Shown: positions 7,739 to 16,140, counted from the first letter of the stretch. The stretch is DNA of 64,000 bases from Rhizobium sp. NXC14 (GCF_002117485.1 NZ_CP021030.1:2359001-2423000); one strand, 5' to 3'. A program made the numbers and translations. Notes: generated from the sequence alone by a model not told the origin.

Positions 7739-8526
7739 GTGTTCCCGCGATCGCAGTCAAAAATCTTGTCAAGACGTTTGGCGATTCCACCGTACTGAAC
7801 GGTATCGATCTTGATATCGCGCAGGGACAGGTTTCCTGCGTGATCGGTCCGTCGGGATCCGGCAAAAGCACGCTACTGCGCTGCATGGCGTTTCTGGAAG
7901 AATCGACGAAGGGGACCATTGCCGTCAATGGCGAGGTGCTCGGCTTTGCGGAAAATGCGAATGGCGTAAGGGAGCGGCTGCCGGCTGCCGCCAATCGCCG
8001 GATTCGCGCCCAGATCGGCATGGTTTTTCAGCAGTTCAATCTCTGGCCACACATGACGGCGCTCGGCAACGTCAGCGAGGCGCTGAAGACGGTTCACAAA
8101 AAGAACCGCAAGGAGGCAGAGGAGCGGGCAATGGCTCAACTCGCCAAGGTCGGTCTCGAGGGCCGGGCAAACCACTATCCGTCACAGCTCTCGGGAGGAC
8201 AGCAGCAGCGTGTTGCTATCGCGCGGGCCCTGGCTCTCAACCCGAAGATCATGCTCTTTGACGAACCAACCTCATCACTCGATCCCGAACTGACCGGCGA
8301 GGTGCTGAACGTCATGCGCGATCTCGCCGCCGAAGGCATGACAATGGTCGTCGTTTCCCACGAGATCGGGTTTGCCGCAACGGTCGGCCAGCAGATCATC
8401 TTTCTCGATCACGGCAAGGTGCTGTTCACCGGTCCGCCCCAAGAGGTTTTCAAGCGACCGAGAAACCCGCGCCTCGAGCAGTTTCTTGATACCTATATCG
8501 ATCGCGGAGCCTCGATGTTGCTGTGA
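7735..8526 (+). CDS. ABC importer ATP-binding protein
   Basis: 263 residues with all ATPase motifs: Walker [11 protein letters not shown]-loop VFQQFNLWPHMT, signature [15 protein letters not shown], Walker [15 protein letters not shown], and the switch histidine in VVSHE. The sequence is of the GlnQ/HisP polar amino-acid group. It is the last gene of the four-gene importer operon; no clear terminator follows. Confidence 0.92.
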   Translation: MSVPAIAVKNLVKTFGDSTVLNGIDLDIAQGQVSCVIGPSGSGKSTLLRCMAFLEESTKGTIAVNGEVLGFAENANGVRERLPAAANRRIRAQIGMVFQQFNLWPHMTALGNVSEALKTVHKKNRKEAEERAMAQLAKVGLEGRANHYPSQLSGGQQQRVAIARALALNPKIMLFDEPTSSLDPELTGEVLNVMRDLAAEGMTMVVVSHEIGFAATVGQQIIFLDHGKVLFTGPPQEVFKRPRNPRLEQFLDTYIDRGASMLL

Positions 8527-8735
8527 ATGCTCGTCCCTACTTGATCCGTCCAAGCGTTGTGGTTCTGTAGGTTTGTGCCCGTCGAGATCCCGCGATATGG
8601 CTGCGTGCCGTGCCATTGCGAAGCACATCTGACGGCATGGTTGCGTACCCATAGGTCTCTGCTAACGCAACGCCTTCAGCATTCCCTAAATCCTTGCAGG
8701 TAAAAGACGACGATCCAGTTCTGGGGAAACGGCTG

Positions 8736-9041
8736 ATGAGCATATCCAATATTGCAGGCACTGCTCTTTTGGGAATGCGGGCACAGACGAGACGGATCAG
8801 CGCGATCGCCAGCAACGTTGCAAACAGCAGCACCCCTGATTATAACCGGCTGAACACCAGCCTCACCTCCGTTGCCCCAGGCAGCGTCGAGGCCATCGTC
8901 GGTCCGACGGATTCGGATGTCAATCCGGCCACCGAACTCACCGACCTGATCGAAGCGGAGCAGAGCTGCGAGGCGAACGCCATGGTCTTCGAGACCGGCG
9001 CCGACATGTGGGAAATGCTGATGAGCATCAAGCGCGACTAG
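8736..9041 (+). CDS. Orphan flagellar basal-body rod domain protein (FlgC-like)
   Basis: 101 residues from ATG 8736. The N-terminus SISNIAGTALLGMRAQTRRISAIASNVANSSTPDY is the flagellar rod domain shared by FlgB, FlgC, FlgF and FlgG, including the conserved ASNVAN-S-TP-Y stretch. The C-terminus (ELTDLIEAEQSCEANAMVFETGADMWEML) matches the C-terminal helix of FlgC-type rod proteins. True FlgC is about 135-140 residues and sits in the fla cluster; this one is shorter and alone among metabolic genes. It may be a structural variant or a reduced paralogue. The ribosome site (GGGG at about 8723) is weak. Confidence 0.7.
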   Translation: MSISNIAGTALLGMRAQTRRISAIASNVANSSTPDYNRLNTSLTSVAPGSVEAIVGPTDSDVNPATELTDLIEAEQSCEANAMVFETGADMWEMLMSIKRD

Positions 9042-9114
9042 GCAATCCTCAAAGCCATGGCCCTATTCGTTACTCTATTTTCACACGTGCCGATCCGCAT
9101 TTTGGGATCGCCCA

Positions 9115-9664
9115 TTGGTGGCACAAATACCATTTCAGGAAGTATGCCGCTTGCGTCACGTTGCCTTGCCAGTCCTTCTGAATTTGGCCCTCGTGACCAG
9201 TGCAGGTGCTAGCGAAGACCTGTCCGGTGTTTGGCGCGACCTGTTCACACGATGTCGAATTGCCGTGGAGAACGGCAAAGACTTTAATGCAACAGGATTA
9301 CGCGACCTTGGCCGTCACCTCAGGACGGTAGCCCCCTTGACCGCTCCTGGAGTACCCTTTCCACTGACATCTGGATACCAGGAGGCTGAATGGCGCTGGG
9401 AAGTGCCGGGATCTCGCTTCGTGGTCGCGGAAGGCGAGCATCCATCCGACCGTGGCAAATCGAAACGTTCGTGCGAGATCGAACCCGGATCCGTTGTTTT
9501 CTACCAATCTCGGTATTCGGCTGGCCCGTAAGAACCCCCACGGCTGCCGCGTCGTCTCTTTCCTAGACATCGATATGCGATCCCACTCGCAGCCGTTTTT
9601 TATGACGGGTTCCGCTGAGCAGGACACAATATGTGGCGCGGCGCCTCGCCTTGCTCGTCCATAA
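9115..9664 (+). pseudogene. Secreted hypothetical protein, apparently frameshifted
   Basis: The first frame (9115-9531) encodes a signal-peptide-like N-terminus (LPVLLNLALVTSAGASEDL) and an exported-looking domain with SGVWRDLFTRCRIAVENG and EAEWRWEVPG. It loses sense after KRSCEIEPGSVVF. A second frame, one base on, continues with protein-like residues NPHGCRVVSFLDIDM and SHSQPFFMTGSAEQD to 9664. From memory such a pairing (a cysteine-containing middle, then NP-GC-V) occurs in small secreted rhizobial proteins of unknown function. I therefore treat 9115-9664 as one decayed gene with a frameshift or deletion near 9480-9530. Confidence 0.4.
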
Positions 9665-9703
9665 GCGAGACACAGGCCCGCGACCGTTTTGTTAGGAAGC
9701 AGT

Positions 9704-9723
9704 TGATGGAGAATTCCCCATCA
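9704..9723 (-). terminator. Hairpin downstream of sufA, possible suf operon terminator
   Basis: TGATGG (9704-9709) and CCATCA (9718-9723) flank a palindromic GAATTC with one mismatched pair, giving a nearly continuous stem 18 nt past the sufA stop. There is no strong U-run, so termination would be weak or the hairpin may stabilise the 3' end. Confidence 0.4.
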
Positions 9724-9741
9724 GCCTAAGGGGGACGGCTA

Positions 9742-10134
9742 TCAGGAATGCGCCGGCTCGCTCTGGCGCTGCGCGGCAAGGGCCGCGAGATCGGCAGGTT
9801 TCAGCTCGACCGACTCACCGCAGCCGCAGGCCGATGTCTGGTTGGGATTGGTGAAGGTAAAGCCGGAGCGGAGCGTCGTCTGCTCGAAGCCCATTTCCGT
9901 GCCGAGCAGATAAAGCACGGCTGAGGGTTCGACCCAGACCTTGGCGCCGTCGCGCTCGATCAGATCGTCCTTGGCATTCGGCTCGGTCACCAGGTCGATG
10001 GTATATTCCATCCCGGCGCAGCCGCCCTTCTTGATGCCGACGCGAACGCCCTTCGCCTCCGGTCCGGAATTTTCGACGATCGCCTTGACGCGGGCGGCAG
10101 CCCCTTCCGTCATGCTCATCACTGCAAAGCCCAT
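9742..10134 (-). CDS. sufA: Fe-S cluster A-type carrier/scaffold protein SufA
   Basis: 130 residues from ATG 10134, which follows AGGAG at good spacing. The three cluster-binding cysteines of A-type carriers are present: Cys39 (KKGGCAGMEY) and Cys103/Cys105 (SACGCGES). SufA receives clusters from the SufBCD scaffold and passes them to apoproteins in the cytosol. It is the last gene of the suf operon, separated by 111 nt from sufT. Confidence 0.93.
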   Translation of the reverse strand: MGFAVMSMTEGAAARVKAIVENSGPEAKGVRVGIKKGGCAGMEYTIDLVTEPNAKDDLIERDGAKVWVEPSAVLYLLGTEMGFEQTTLRSGFTFTNPNQTSACGCGESVELKPADLAALAAQRQSEPAHS

Positions 10135-10245
10135 CGGCTTTTTCTCCTTCCACAACCGGGTTCAAGATCCGGTGCTTCGTGAATGAAATGTAGTCGCCCG
10201 AGGTAAACGGATCAATACCGCGCGCGCTACTGCTCCTAGCGCAGC

Positions 10246-10626
10246 TCAGTACCAGCCGACGGCGACCTGCGCCTCCTCGGACATCCGGTCCGGCGTCCAC
10301 GGCGGATCAAAGGTCATTTCGACCTCGACGCCCGACACGCCTTCGACGGCGCCGACGGCATTCTCCACCCACCCCGGCATCTCGCCGGCAACCGGGCAGC
10401 CGGGCGCGGTCAGGGTCATCATGATCTTTACCATCCGGTCGTCTTCGATGTCGATCTTGTAGACCAGACCGAGTTCGAAGATGTCGGCGGGGATTTCCGG
10501 GTCATAGACGGTCTTCAGCGCGGCAATGACGTCATCGCTGAGCCGCGCCAGTTCATCGGCCGGGATGCTGGAATGCACGATGCCTTCGCGCACATCGATC
10601 TTCTGTTCGCTTTCGTCCAGGCTCAT
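10246..10626 (-). CDS. sufT: SUF-associated maturation factor SufT (MIP18/DUF59 family)
   Basis: 126 residues from ATG 10626 behind GAGGAG. The MIP18/PaaD-like domain is seen in VYDPEIPADIFELGLVYKI and MTLTAPGCPVAGEMPGW, with the conserved TAPGCP cysteine. The C-terminal DPPWTPDRMSEEA is characteristic. Family members help Fe-S cluster maturation of target proteins. It lies between sufS and sufA in the operon, its usual position in alphaproteobacteria. Confidence 0.9.
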   Translation of the reverse strand: MSLDESEQKIDVREGIVHSSIPADELARLSDDVIAALKTVYDPEIPADIFELGLVYKIDIEDDRMVKIMMTLTAPGCPVAGEMPGWVENAVGAVEGVSGVEVEMTFDPPWTPDRMSEEAQVAVGWY

Positions 10627-10638
10627 CACGGACACTCC

Positions 10639-11880
10639 TCAGGCAAAGAACTTGCGCGCATAGTCAAGCGCATCGGCCAGGGCATCGACCTCGGCGCGGG
10701 TATTGTACATGCCGAACGATGCACGGCATGTGGAGGTGACGCCGAAGCGTTTCAAGAGCGGCATGGCACAATGGGTGCCGGCCCGCACGGCAATGCCCTG
10801 CCGGTCGATTACCATCGAGACGTCATGGGCGTGAATGCCTGCCAGTTCGAAGGAAAAAATGCTCCCCTTGCCGGGTGCTGTCCCGAACATCCGCAGCGAA
10901 TTGACCGACCGGAGGCGCTCGGTCGCGTAAGCTGCGAGATCGGCCTCATGCCGGGCGATTGCCTCGCGGCCGACCTTCTCCATATAGTCGAGGGCGTAAC
11001 CGAGCCCGATCGCCTGCACGATCGGCGGCGTGCCGGCTTCGAAGCGATGTGGCGGATCGTTGTAGGTGACCCAGTCCTCGGCGACTTCGAAGATCATCTC
11101 GCCGCCGCCCTGGAAGGGGCGCATCTGCGAGAGCCGCTCCTTCTTCCCGTAGAGAATGCCGATTCCCGACGGGCCGTAGAGCTTGTGGCCTGTCATGACG
11201 TACCAGTCGCAGTCGATATCCTGCACGTCGACCGGCAGGTGCACGGCGCCCTGGCTGCCGTCGATCAGCACCGGAATGCCGCGTTCATGGGCAATGCGGC
11301 AGACTTCCTTGACCGGAACGATCGTGCCGAGCGCATTCGACATATGGGTAATGGCGACAAGCTTGGTACGCTCCGTCAGGCTCTTCTCGAAATCCTCGAT
11401 ATGGAAGGCGCCTTCGTCGTCGACCGGCACCCAGACCAGCTTGGCGCCCTGGCGCTCGCGGATGAAGTGCCAGGGCACGATATTGGAGTGGTGCTCCATG
11501 ATCGTCAGGACGATCTCGTCGCCTTCGCCGATCTTAGGCATGCCCCAGCCATAGGCGACAGTATTGATCGCTTCGGTCGAATTCTTGGTGAAGACGATGT
11601 CGTTGACATCAGGCGCGTTGAGGAAGCGGCGGACCTTCTCGCGGGCTGCCTCATAGGCATCCGTCGCGACGTTAGAGAGATAGTGCAGGCCGCGATGCAC
11701 ATTGGCGTATTCATGGCCGTAGGCATGCGAGATGGCGTCGATCACCGACCGCGGCTTCTGTGCCGAGGCGCCATTGTCGAGATACACCAGCGGCTTGCCG
11801 TGCACTTTCTCCGCCAGGATCGGAAAATCCCGGCGGATGGCTTCGACGTCGTACTCAGTGGCCGGCACAATCTTGTCCAT
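10639..11880 (-). CDS. sufS: Cysteine desulfurase SufS (group II)
   Basis: 413 residues. The PLP-binding lysine is Lys233 in MTGHKLYGPSG and the catalytic cysteine is Cys371 in RAGTHCAMPL, the short-loop arrangement of group II (SufS/CsdA) enzymes. It takes sulfur from cysteine as a persulfide for cluster assembly on SufBCD. Group II enzymes usually need SufE or SufU as sulfur relay; neither gene is in this operon. The gene is 12 nt from sufT and 13 nt from sufD, so one transcript is expected. Confidence 0.95.
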   Translation of the reverse strand: MDKIVPATEYDVEAIRRDFPILAEKVHGKPLVYLDNGASAQKPRSVIDAISHAYGHEYANVHRGLHYLSNVATDAYEAAREKVRRFLNAPDVNDIVFTKNSTEAINTVAYGWGMPKIGEGDEIVLTIMEHHSNIVPWHFIRERQGAKLVWVPVDDEGAFHIEDFEKSLTERTKLVAITHMSNALGTIVPVKEVCRIAHERGIPVLIDGSQGAVHLPVDVQDIDCDWYVMTGHKLYGPSGIGILYGKKERLSQMRPFQGGGEMIFEVAEDWVTYNDPPHRFEAGTPPIVQAIGLGYALDYMEKVGREAIARHEADLAAYATERLRSVNSLRMFGTAPGKGSIFSFELAGIHAHDVSMVIDRQGIAVRAGTHCAMPLLKRFGVTSTCRASFGMYNTRAEVDALADALDYARKFFA

Positions 11881-11893
11881 GGCATTTATCCGA

Positions 11894-13168
11894 TCAGGCG
11901 TGCTTTTCGAGCCAGGCCGAGATCACGCTTTCCAGCGCTTCGACCAGACCTTCGTCTTCCAGTTCCTCGATGATTTCGGCGACGAAAGCATTGACGAGCA
12001 TCGCCCGCGCCTTGTTTTCCGGAATGCCGCGCGCCATCAGGTAATAGAGATGATTGGCGTCGATATCGGTCACGGTCGCCCCATGGCCGCACTGCACGTC
12101 GTCGGCGAAGATCTCGAGCTCCGGCTTCACCGAGAATTCGGCGTCGTCGGACATCAAGAGCGTGTTGCAGGCCATCTTGGCGTCGGTCTTCTGGGCGTCA
12201 GGCGCAACCCGGATCATGCCCTGGAAGACGCCCTTTGCGCGGTCGAAGACGACATTGCGGATCACTTCGGTCGAACCGGTATGTGGCACATCGTGGCCGA
12301 GCACCATTGTCACATCGGTATGGCTCTCGGCCCCGAGCAGATTGATGCCGCGCAGCGTCAGATCGGCGCCCTCGCCCGTCACCTTGATATTCAGTTCCTG
12401 GCGCACCAGCTTGCCGCCGGCATTGATGACGAACAGGCGAAGTTTGGCATCGGCACCGAGATCGACGCGGATCTGGCCGAGATGCGTGTCGTCGACGCCC
12501 TGCTGCTGCAGGATGATCCAGGTCAACTCCGTGCCCTCGCCAACCGCGATGTCACTGACGTGGGACACGAAGGCCGCATCGCCCGTCACCGCATGGTGAC
12601 GCTCGATGACCGTTCCCTTGACGCCGGCGCCGAAGGAAACCGGGAGACGCGTATGCGTCTGCCCGCCGGCATGGATGAACTGGATTTCCAGCGGATTTTC
12701 AAGCTCGGTTTCATCGGGCACATCGACGACATAGCCGTCACGCACGAAGCTGCCGTTGATCCGGCCGACCGCATCGTCGCTGCCCAATGCATCGAGCCTT
12801 TCGACAGCCGAACCGTCGATCAGCCGTTCGGAATAGGCCGAAAGCCCAAGACCATCGATGGTAGCCTTCTGATTGGCATGGCCTTGGATGACCGCCAGCA
12901 CCGAGGAACCGGCAACGACCGGCTCGAGTGCATTGGAGCCGGCATCACCCACTTGCGCCGGTACGGCGCGCAGCAGATTCTTGAGGTCGGTATAGTGCCA
13001 GGCTTCGATTCGGCGCGTCGGCAAGCCGGCTTTCTTGAGGTCGTCGAGAAGCCGGTCACGCAGCGCCGTCACTGCACCATTGCCGGGCAGGTCACCGATC
13101 TGATGGTTGAAGGCCTCGATCAGCGCCGTTTCGGCCGCGGTGAGACGGCTCGTCGTCTGCATGTTCAT
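11894..13168 (-). CDS. sufD: SufBCD scaffold subunit SufD
   Basis: 424 residues from ATG 13168 (GGAAAGGAC ribosome site). The beta-helix core and the C-terminal helical segment CGHGATVTDIDANHLYYLMARGIPENKARAMLVNAF are diagnostic of SufD/SufB-type proteins, including the conserved CGHGA histidine. SufD pairs with SufB and two SufC ATPases to build clusters. It lies 24 nt after sufC. Confidence 0.95.
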   Translation of the reverse strand: MNMQTTSRLTAAETALIEAFNHQIGDLPGNGAVTALRDRLLDDLKKAGLPTRRIEAWHYTDLKNLLRAVPAQVGDAGSNALEPVVAGSSVLAVIQGHANQKATIDGLGLSAYSERLIDGSAVERLDALGSDDAVGRINGSFVRDGYVVDVPDETELENPLEIQFIHAGGQTHTRLPVSFGAGVKGTVIERHHAVTGDAAFVSHVSDIAVGEGTELTWIILQQQGVDDTHLGQIRVDLGADAKLRLFVINAGGKLVRQELNIKVTGEGADLTLRGINLLGAESHTDVTMVLGHDVPHTGSTEVIRNVVFDRAKGVFQGMIRVAPDAQKTDAKMACNTLLMSDDAEFSVKPELEIFADDVQCGHGATVTDIDANHLYYLMARGIPENKARAMLVNAFVAEIIEELEDEGLVEALESVISAWLEKHA

Positions 13169-13192
13169 GGACGTTGTCCTTTCCACCCGAAC

Positions 13193-13951
13193 TCAGGCCG
13201 CTGCTGCGCCGATGATGTCGGCGTAACCATTGGCTTCCAGCTCATGCGCCAGGGTCTTGTCGCCGGACTTGACCACCTGGCCCTTGTAAAGGACGTGGAC
13301 GGTGTCAGGCACGATATAGTCGAGCAGGCGCTGGTAGTGGGTGATGACGACGACGGCGCGGTCGGGCGAACGCAGCGCGTTGACGCCGTCGGCAACGATC
13401 TTCAGCGCGTCGATGTCGAGGCCGGAATCGGTTTCGTCGAGCACGCAGAGCTTCGGCTCCAGCAGCGCCATCTGCAGAATTTCGGCCCGCTTCTTCTCGC
13501 CGCCGGAGAAACCGACATTGAGCGGCCGCTTCAGCATTTCGGTATTGATCTGCAGCTTGGCCGCTGCTTCCTTGACACGGCGCATGAAATCCGGAGTCGT
13601 CAGCTCGTCCTCGCCACGCGCTTTGCGCTGTTCGTTCATCGCCACCTTCAGGAACTGCATGGTGGCGACACCGGGGATTTCGACCGGATACTGGAAGGCG
13701 AGGAAGATGCCCTTGGCGGCGCGTTCGGACGGATCGAGCTCGAGAATGCTCTCGCCGTTATATAGGATGTCGCCCTCGGTCACCTCATAGTCTTCGCGGC
13801 CCGACAGCACGTAGGAGAGTGTCGACTTGCCGGAGCCGTTCGGCCCCATGATCGCCGCCACTTCGCCGGCCTTCACCGTGAGGTTCAGGCCACGGATGAT
13901 CTCGGTGCCATCTTCGGCGATACGGGCATGAAGGTTCTTGATTTCAAGCAT
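13193..13951 (-). CDS. sufC: SufBCD ATPase subunit SufC
   Basis: 252 residues with Walker A GPNGSGKST at 36-44, the signature region NVGFSGGEKKRAEILQMALL and Walker B LCVLDETDSGLDIDALK; the long Q-loop with FLAFQYPVEIPGV is specific to SufC. ATP hydrolysis by SufC drives the rearrangement of SufB-SufD during cluster assembly. Its start region (from 13941) was copied into the direct repeat at 14157, leaving a dead duplicate of the first codons. The gene is now about 720 nt from sufB because of the elements between them. Confidence 0.95.
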   Translation of the reverse strand: MLEIKNLHARIAEDGTEIIRGLNLTVKAGEVAAIMGPNGSGKSTLSYVLSGREDYEVTEGDILYNGESILELDPSERAAKGIFLAFQYPVEIPGVATMQFLKVAMNEQRKARGEDELTTPDFMRRVKEAAAKLQINTEMLKRPLNVGFSGGEKKRAEILQMALLEPKLCVLDETDSGLDIDALKIVADGVNALRSPDRAVVVITHYQRLLDYIVPDTVHVLYKGQVVKSGDKTLAHELEANGYADIIGAAAA

Positions 13952-14290
13952 TTCGTTCTTCCTGTTAATAAAGCGGGTTCAAGTGCCGCCTGATTGACCG
14001 TTCGCACCGGCCTCGATCCGTCATCCTCGGGCTTGTCCCGAGGATCTAAGCCTTCAATTGTAATCGCTCTACTGCTCCGACGAGACTTTCCGCTTACGTG
14101 CGTAGATCCTCGGGACAAGCCCGAGGATGACGTCACTAAGGGTGTGCAGGCTTCGGATTTCAAGCATACCATTCTTCCTATTCATAGAGCGGCTTCAAGG
14201 GCCGCCCAATTGACCGTTTTCACCGGTCTCGATCGTCATCCTCGGGCTTGTCCCGAGGATCTAAGCCTTCAATTGTAATCGCTCCACTGC
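13941..14290. repeat. Imperfect direct repeat of about 135 bp (13941-14075 and 14157-14290)
   Basis: The two copies begin with the same ATTTCAAGCAT, the complement of the first codons of sufC, continue through a matching flank (compare TTCTTCCT and TTGACCG in both), then an identical palindrome and the following 25 bases ending ACTGC. Most positions agree, and the last 57 bases differ at one. So the second copy contains a vestige of the sufC start region, and the repeat arose by duplication of flank plus element. Confidence 0.8.
14019..14132. mobile_element. RIME-like 114-bp element bounded by inverted palindromes (MITE-like)
   Basis: The left palindrome (14019-14050, core CCTCGGGCTTGTCCCGAGG) and its inverted copy (14103-14132) bound a 52-bp centre. 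The centre starts with the same 25 bases that form the 3' end of the GIY-YIG gene in the neighbouring cassette and ends with a segment similar to the other end of that cassette (TCCGC....GTGC.TAGATCCT in both). The size and the double-palindrome structure agree with RIME1, the rhizobial intergenic mosaic element. It looks like an internally deleted derivative of the 428-bp cassette at 14234-14661. Confidence 0.75.
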
Positions 14291-14661
14291 CGCGTATTCT
14301 CATGCGGCCGATAGACATTCTCGATTTCGTCGATGCGCTCGTAAAGGTCCATCCAGGTCGGGTTGAGCTCCTCGACGAGCTTGATTTTCCATTCACGCAC
14401 GTAGCGTTTTAGAGATTTCTCTCGCTGGATCGCCAGCACAATGTTCGGGTGGCTTTCAAACCAGACGAGGTTTTTCGCTCTGTATTTCTCCGTAAAACCC
14501 TTATGGATTTTGTTGCGGTGTTCCCATACGCGCCCTTGAAGATCGCTGGTGACGCCGGTGTAGATTACACCTCTTGGTTTGTCGGACATCATGTAGACAA
14601 ACCCGCTCACCCGATCCTCCGCAGTTGTGCATAGATCCTCGGGACAAGCCCGAGGATGACG
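14234..14661 (-). mobile_element. Palindrome-bounded GIY-YIG nuclease cassette inserted in the suf operon
   Basis: The same palindrome as in the 114-bp element lies at 14234-14264 and inverted at 14632-14661. They enclose a single gene, the GIY-YIG nuclease: one palindrome lies 4 nt past its stop and the other 21 nt before its start. The cassette sits directly after the sufB stop on the minus strand. The arrangement of a nuclease gene tightly framed by a repeated palindrome parallels REP elements with their RAYT transposases, but with a different enzyme (inference). Confidence 0.65.
14269..14610 (-). CDS. GIY-YIG endonuclease-domain protein (UPF0213/YhbQ-like)
   Basis: 113 residues forming one GIY-YIG domain: FVYMM at 4-8 replaces GIY, YTG at 17-19 replaces YIG, Arg27 lies in LQGRVWEHR and the metal-binding glutamate is Glu64 in AIQREKSLKRY. 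These are the residues used by GIY-YIG nucleases to cut one DNA strand, so the protein should be active. Single-domain members are common in bacteria and their role is mostly unknown. There is no DNA-binding extension beyond the C-terminal WMDLYERIDE helix. The gene is bounded by inverted palindromes and reads in the same direction as suf, so it is probably cotranscribed with it. Confidence 0.85.
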   Translation of the reverse strand: MSGFVYMMSDKPRGVIYTGVTSDLQGRVWEHRNKIHKGFTEKYRAKNLVWFESHPNIVLAIQREKSLKRYVREWKIKLVEELNPTWMDLYERIDEIENVYRPHENTRQWSDYN

Positions 14662-14670
14662 GAAAACCGC

Positions 14671-16140
14671 TTAGCCAACACTCCCTTCCAGCGAGATGCT
14701 GATCAGCTTCTGCGCCTCGACCGCGAATTCCATCGGCAGTTCCTGCAGGACTTCCTTGACGAAGCCGTTGACGATCAGCGCGATCGCCGCTTCGGTGGGG
14801 ATGCCGCGCTGCAGGCAGTAGAACAGCTGGTCCTCGGAAATCTTCGAGGTCGTCGCTTCGTGCTCGAACTGCGCCGTCGAGTTCTTCGCCTCGATATAAG
14901 GCACGGTGTGAGCGCCGCACTTGTCACCGATCAGCAGCGAATCGCACTGGGTGAAATTGCGCGCGTTCGACGCCTTGCGGTGAGCCGAGACCTGGCCGCG
15001 ATAGGTGTTGTTGGAAACGCCGGCGGCGATGCCCTTGGAGACGATGCGGCTCGACGTGTTCTTGCCGAGATGGATCATCTTGGTGCCGCTGTCGATCTGC
15101 TGATGGCCGTTGGAGACGGCGATCGAGTAGAATTCACCGCGGCTGTCGTCGCCGCGCAGGATGCAGGACGGGTACTTCCAGGTAATCGCCGACCCGGTTT
15201 CGACCTGCGTCCAGGAGATTTTCGATCGGTGACCGCGGCAATCGCCGCGCTTGGTGACGAAGTTGTAGATGCCGCCCTTGCCTTCCTTGTCGCCCGGATA
15301 CCAGTTCTGGACGGTGGAATATTTGATCTCAGCATCGTCGAGAGCCACGAGCTCGACCACGGCCGCATGCAGTTGGTTTTCATCGCGCTGCGGCGCGGTG
15401 CAGCCTTCGAGATAGGAGACGTAAGCGCCCTCTTCCGCGATGATCAGCGTGCGCTCGAACTGGCCGGTGCCCTTCTCGTTGATGCGGAAATAGGTGGAAA
15501 GCTCCATCGGGCAGCGGACGCCCTTCGGCACGAAGACGAAGGAGCCGTCGGTAAAGACAGCCGAATTCAGCGTCGCGTAATAATTGTCCGAGGTCGGCAC
15601 GACCGAGCCGAGATATTTGCGGACGAGATCGGGATGTTCGCGGATGGCTTCCGAGATCGACATGAAGATCACGCCGGCCTTCTTCAGCTCCGCCTTGAAG
15701 GTGGTGACGACCGAGACGCTGTCGAAAACGGCGTCGACGGCGATCTTCGGCTTCTCGACACCGGCCAGGATCTCCTGCTCACGCAGCGGGATGCCAAGCT
15801 TCTCATAGACCTTCAAGAGCTCCGGATCGACCTCGTCGAGCGACTTCGGACCCGGCGCGCTCTTCGGCGCGGCGTAATAATGGATGTCGTTGAAATCGAT
15901 CTTCGGATAGTTGACGCGCGCCCAGGTCGGTTCTTCCAGCGTCAGCCAACGCCGATAGGCCTCGAGACGCCATTCCAGCATCCACTCCGGCTCCTGCTTC
16001 TTGGCCGAAATGAAGCGGATGATATCCTCGGACAGGCCCTTCGGCGCCTTATCCATTTCGATGACGGTCTCGAAACCGTATTTGTACTGGTCCACATCGA
16101 TCAGGCGGACCTGGTCGATCGTTTCCTGCACGGCAGCCAT
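14671..16140 (-). CDS. sufB: SufBCD scaffold subunit SufB
   Basis: 489 residues from ATG 16140, the usual SufB start ([20 protein letters not shown]); the frame is open further upstream without homology. Conserved SufB blocks include [49 protein letters not shown] (read in two parts), [21 protein letters not shown] and [20 protein letters not shown]. The cysteine in the last block receives sulfur for nascent clusters. SufB is separated from sufC by the GIY-YIG cassette and the RIME-like element. Confidence 0.95.
   Translation of the reverse strand: MAAVQETIDQVRLIDVDQYKYGFETVIEMDKAPKGLSEDIIRFISAKKQEPEWMLEWRLEAYRRWLTLEEPTWARVNYPKIDFNDIHYYAAPKSAPGPKSLDEVDPELLKVYEKLGIPLREQEILAGVEKPKIAVDAVFDSVSVVTTFKAELKKAGVIFMSISEAIREHPDLVRKYLGSVVPTSDNYYATLNSAVFTDGSFVFVPKGVRCPMELSTYFRINEKGTGQFERTLIIAEEGAYVSYLEGCTAPQRDENQLHAAVVELVALDDAEIKYSTVQNWYPGDKEGKGGIYNFVTKRGDCRGHRSKISWTQVETGSAITWKYPSCILRGDDSRGEFYSIAVSNGHQQIDSGTKMIHLGKNTSSRIVSKGIAAGVSNNTYRGQVSAHRKASNARNFTQCDSLLIGDKCGAHTVPYIEAKNSTAQFEHEATTSKISEDQLFYCLQRGIPTEAAIALIVNGFVKEVLQELPMEFAVEAQKLISISLEGSVG

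Noticed and set aside
10573..13765. Long open frames on the plus strand opposite sufS, sufD and sufC
   Set aside because: They are antisense to genes with full conserved motifs and are rich in H, R, D, Q and G as expected for GC-rich shadow frames; no ribosome sites.
14019..14264. Reading the palindromes only as rho-independent terminators
   Set aside because: They occur four times in paired orientation with conserved flanks and no consistent U-run, so an element is the better reading; a termination effect is not excluded.
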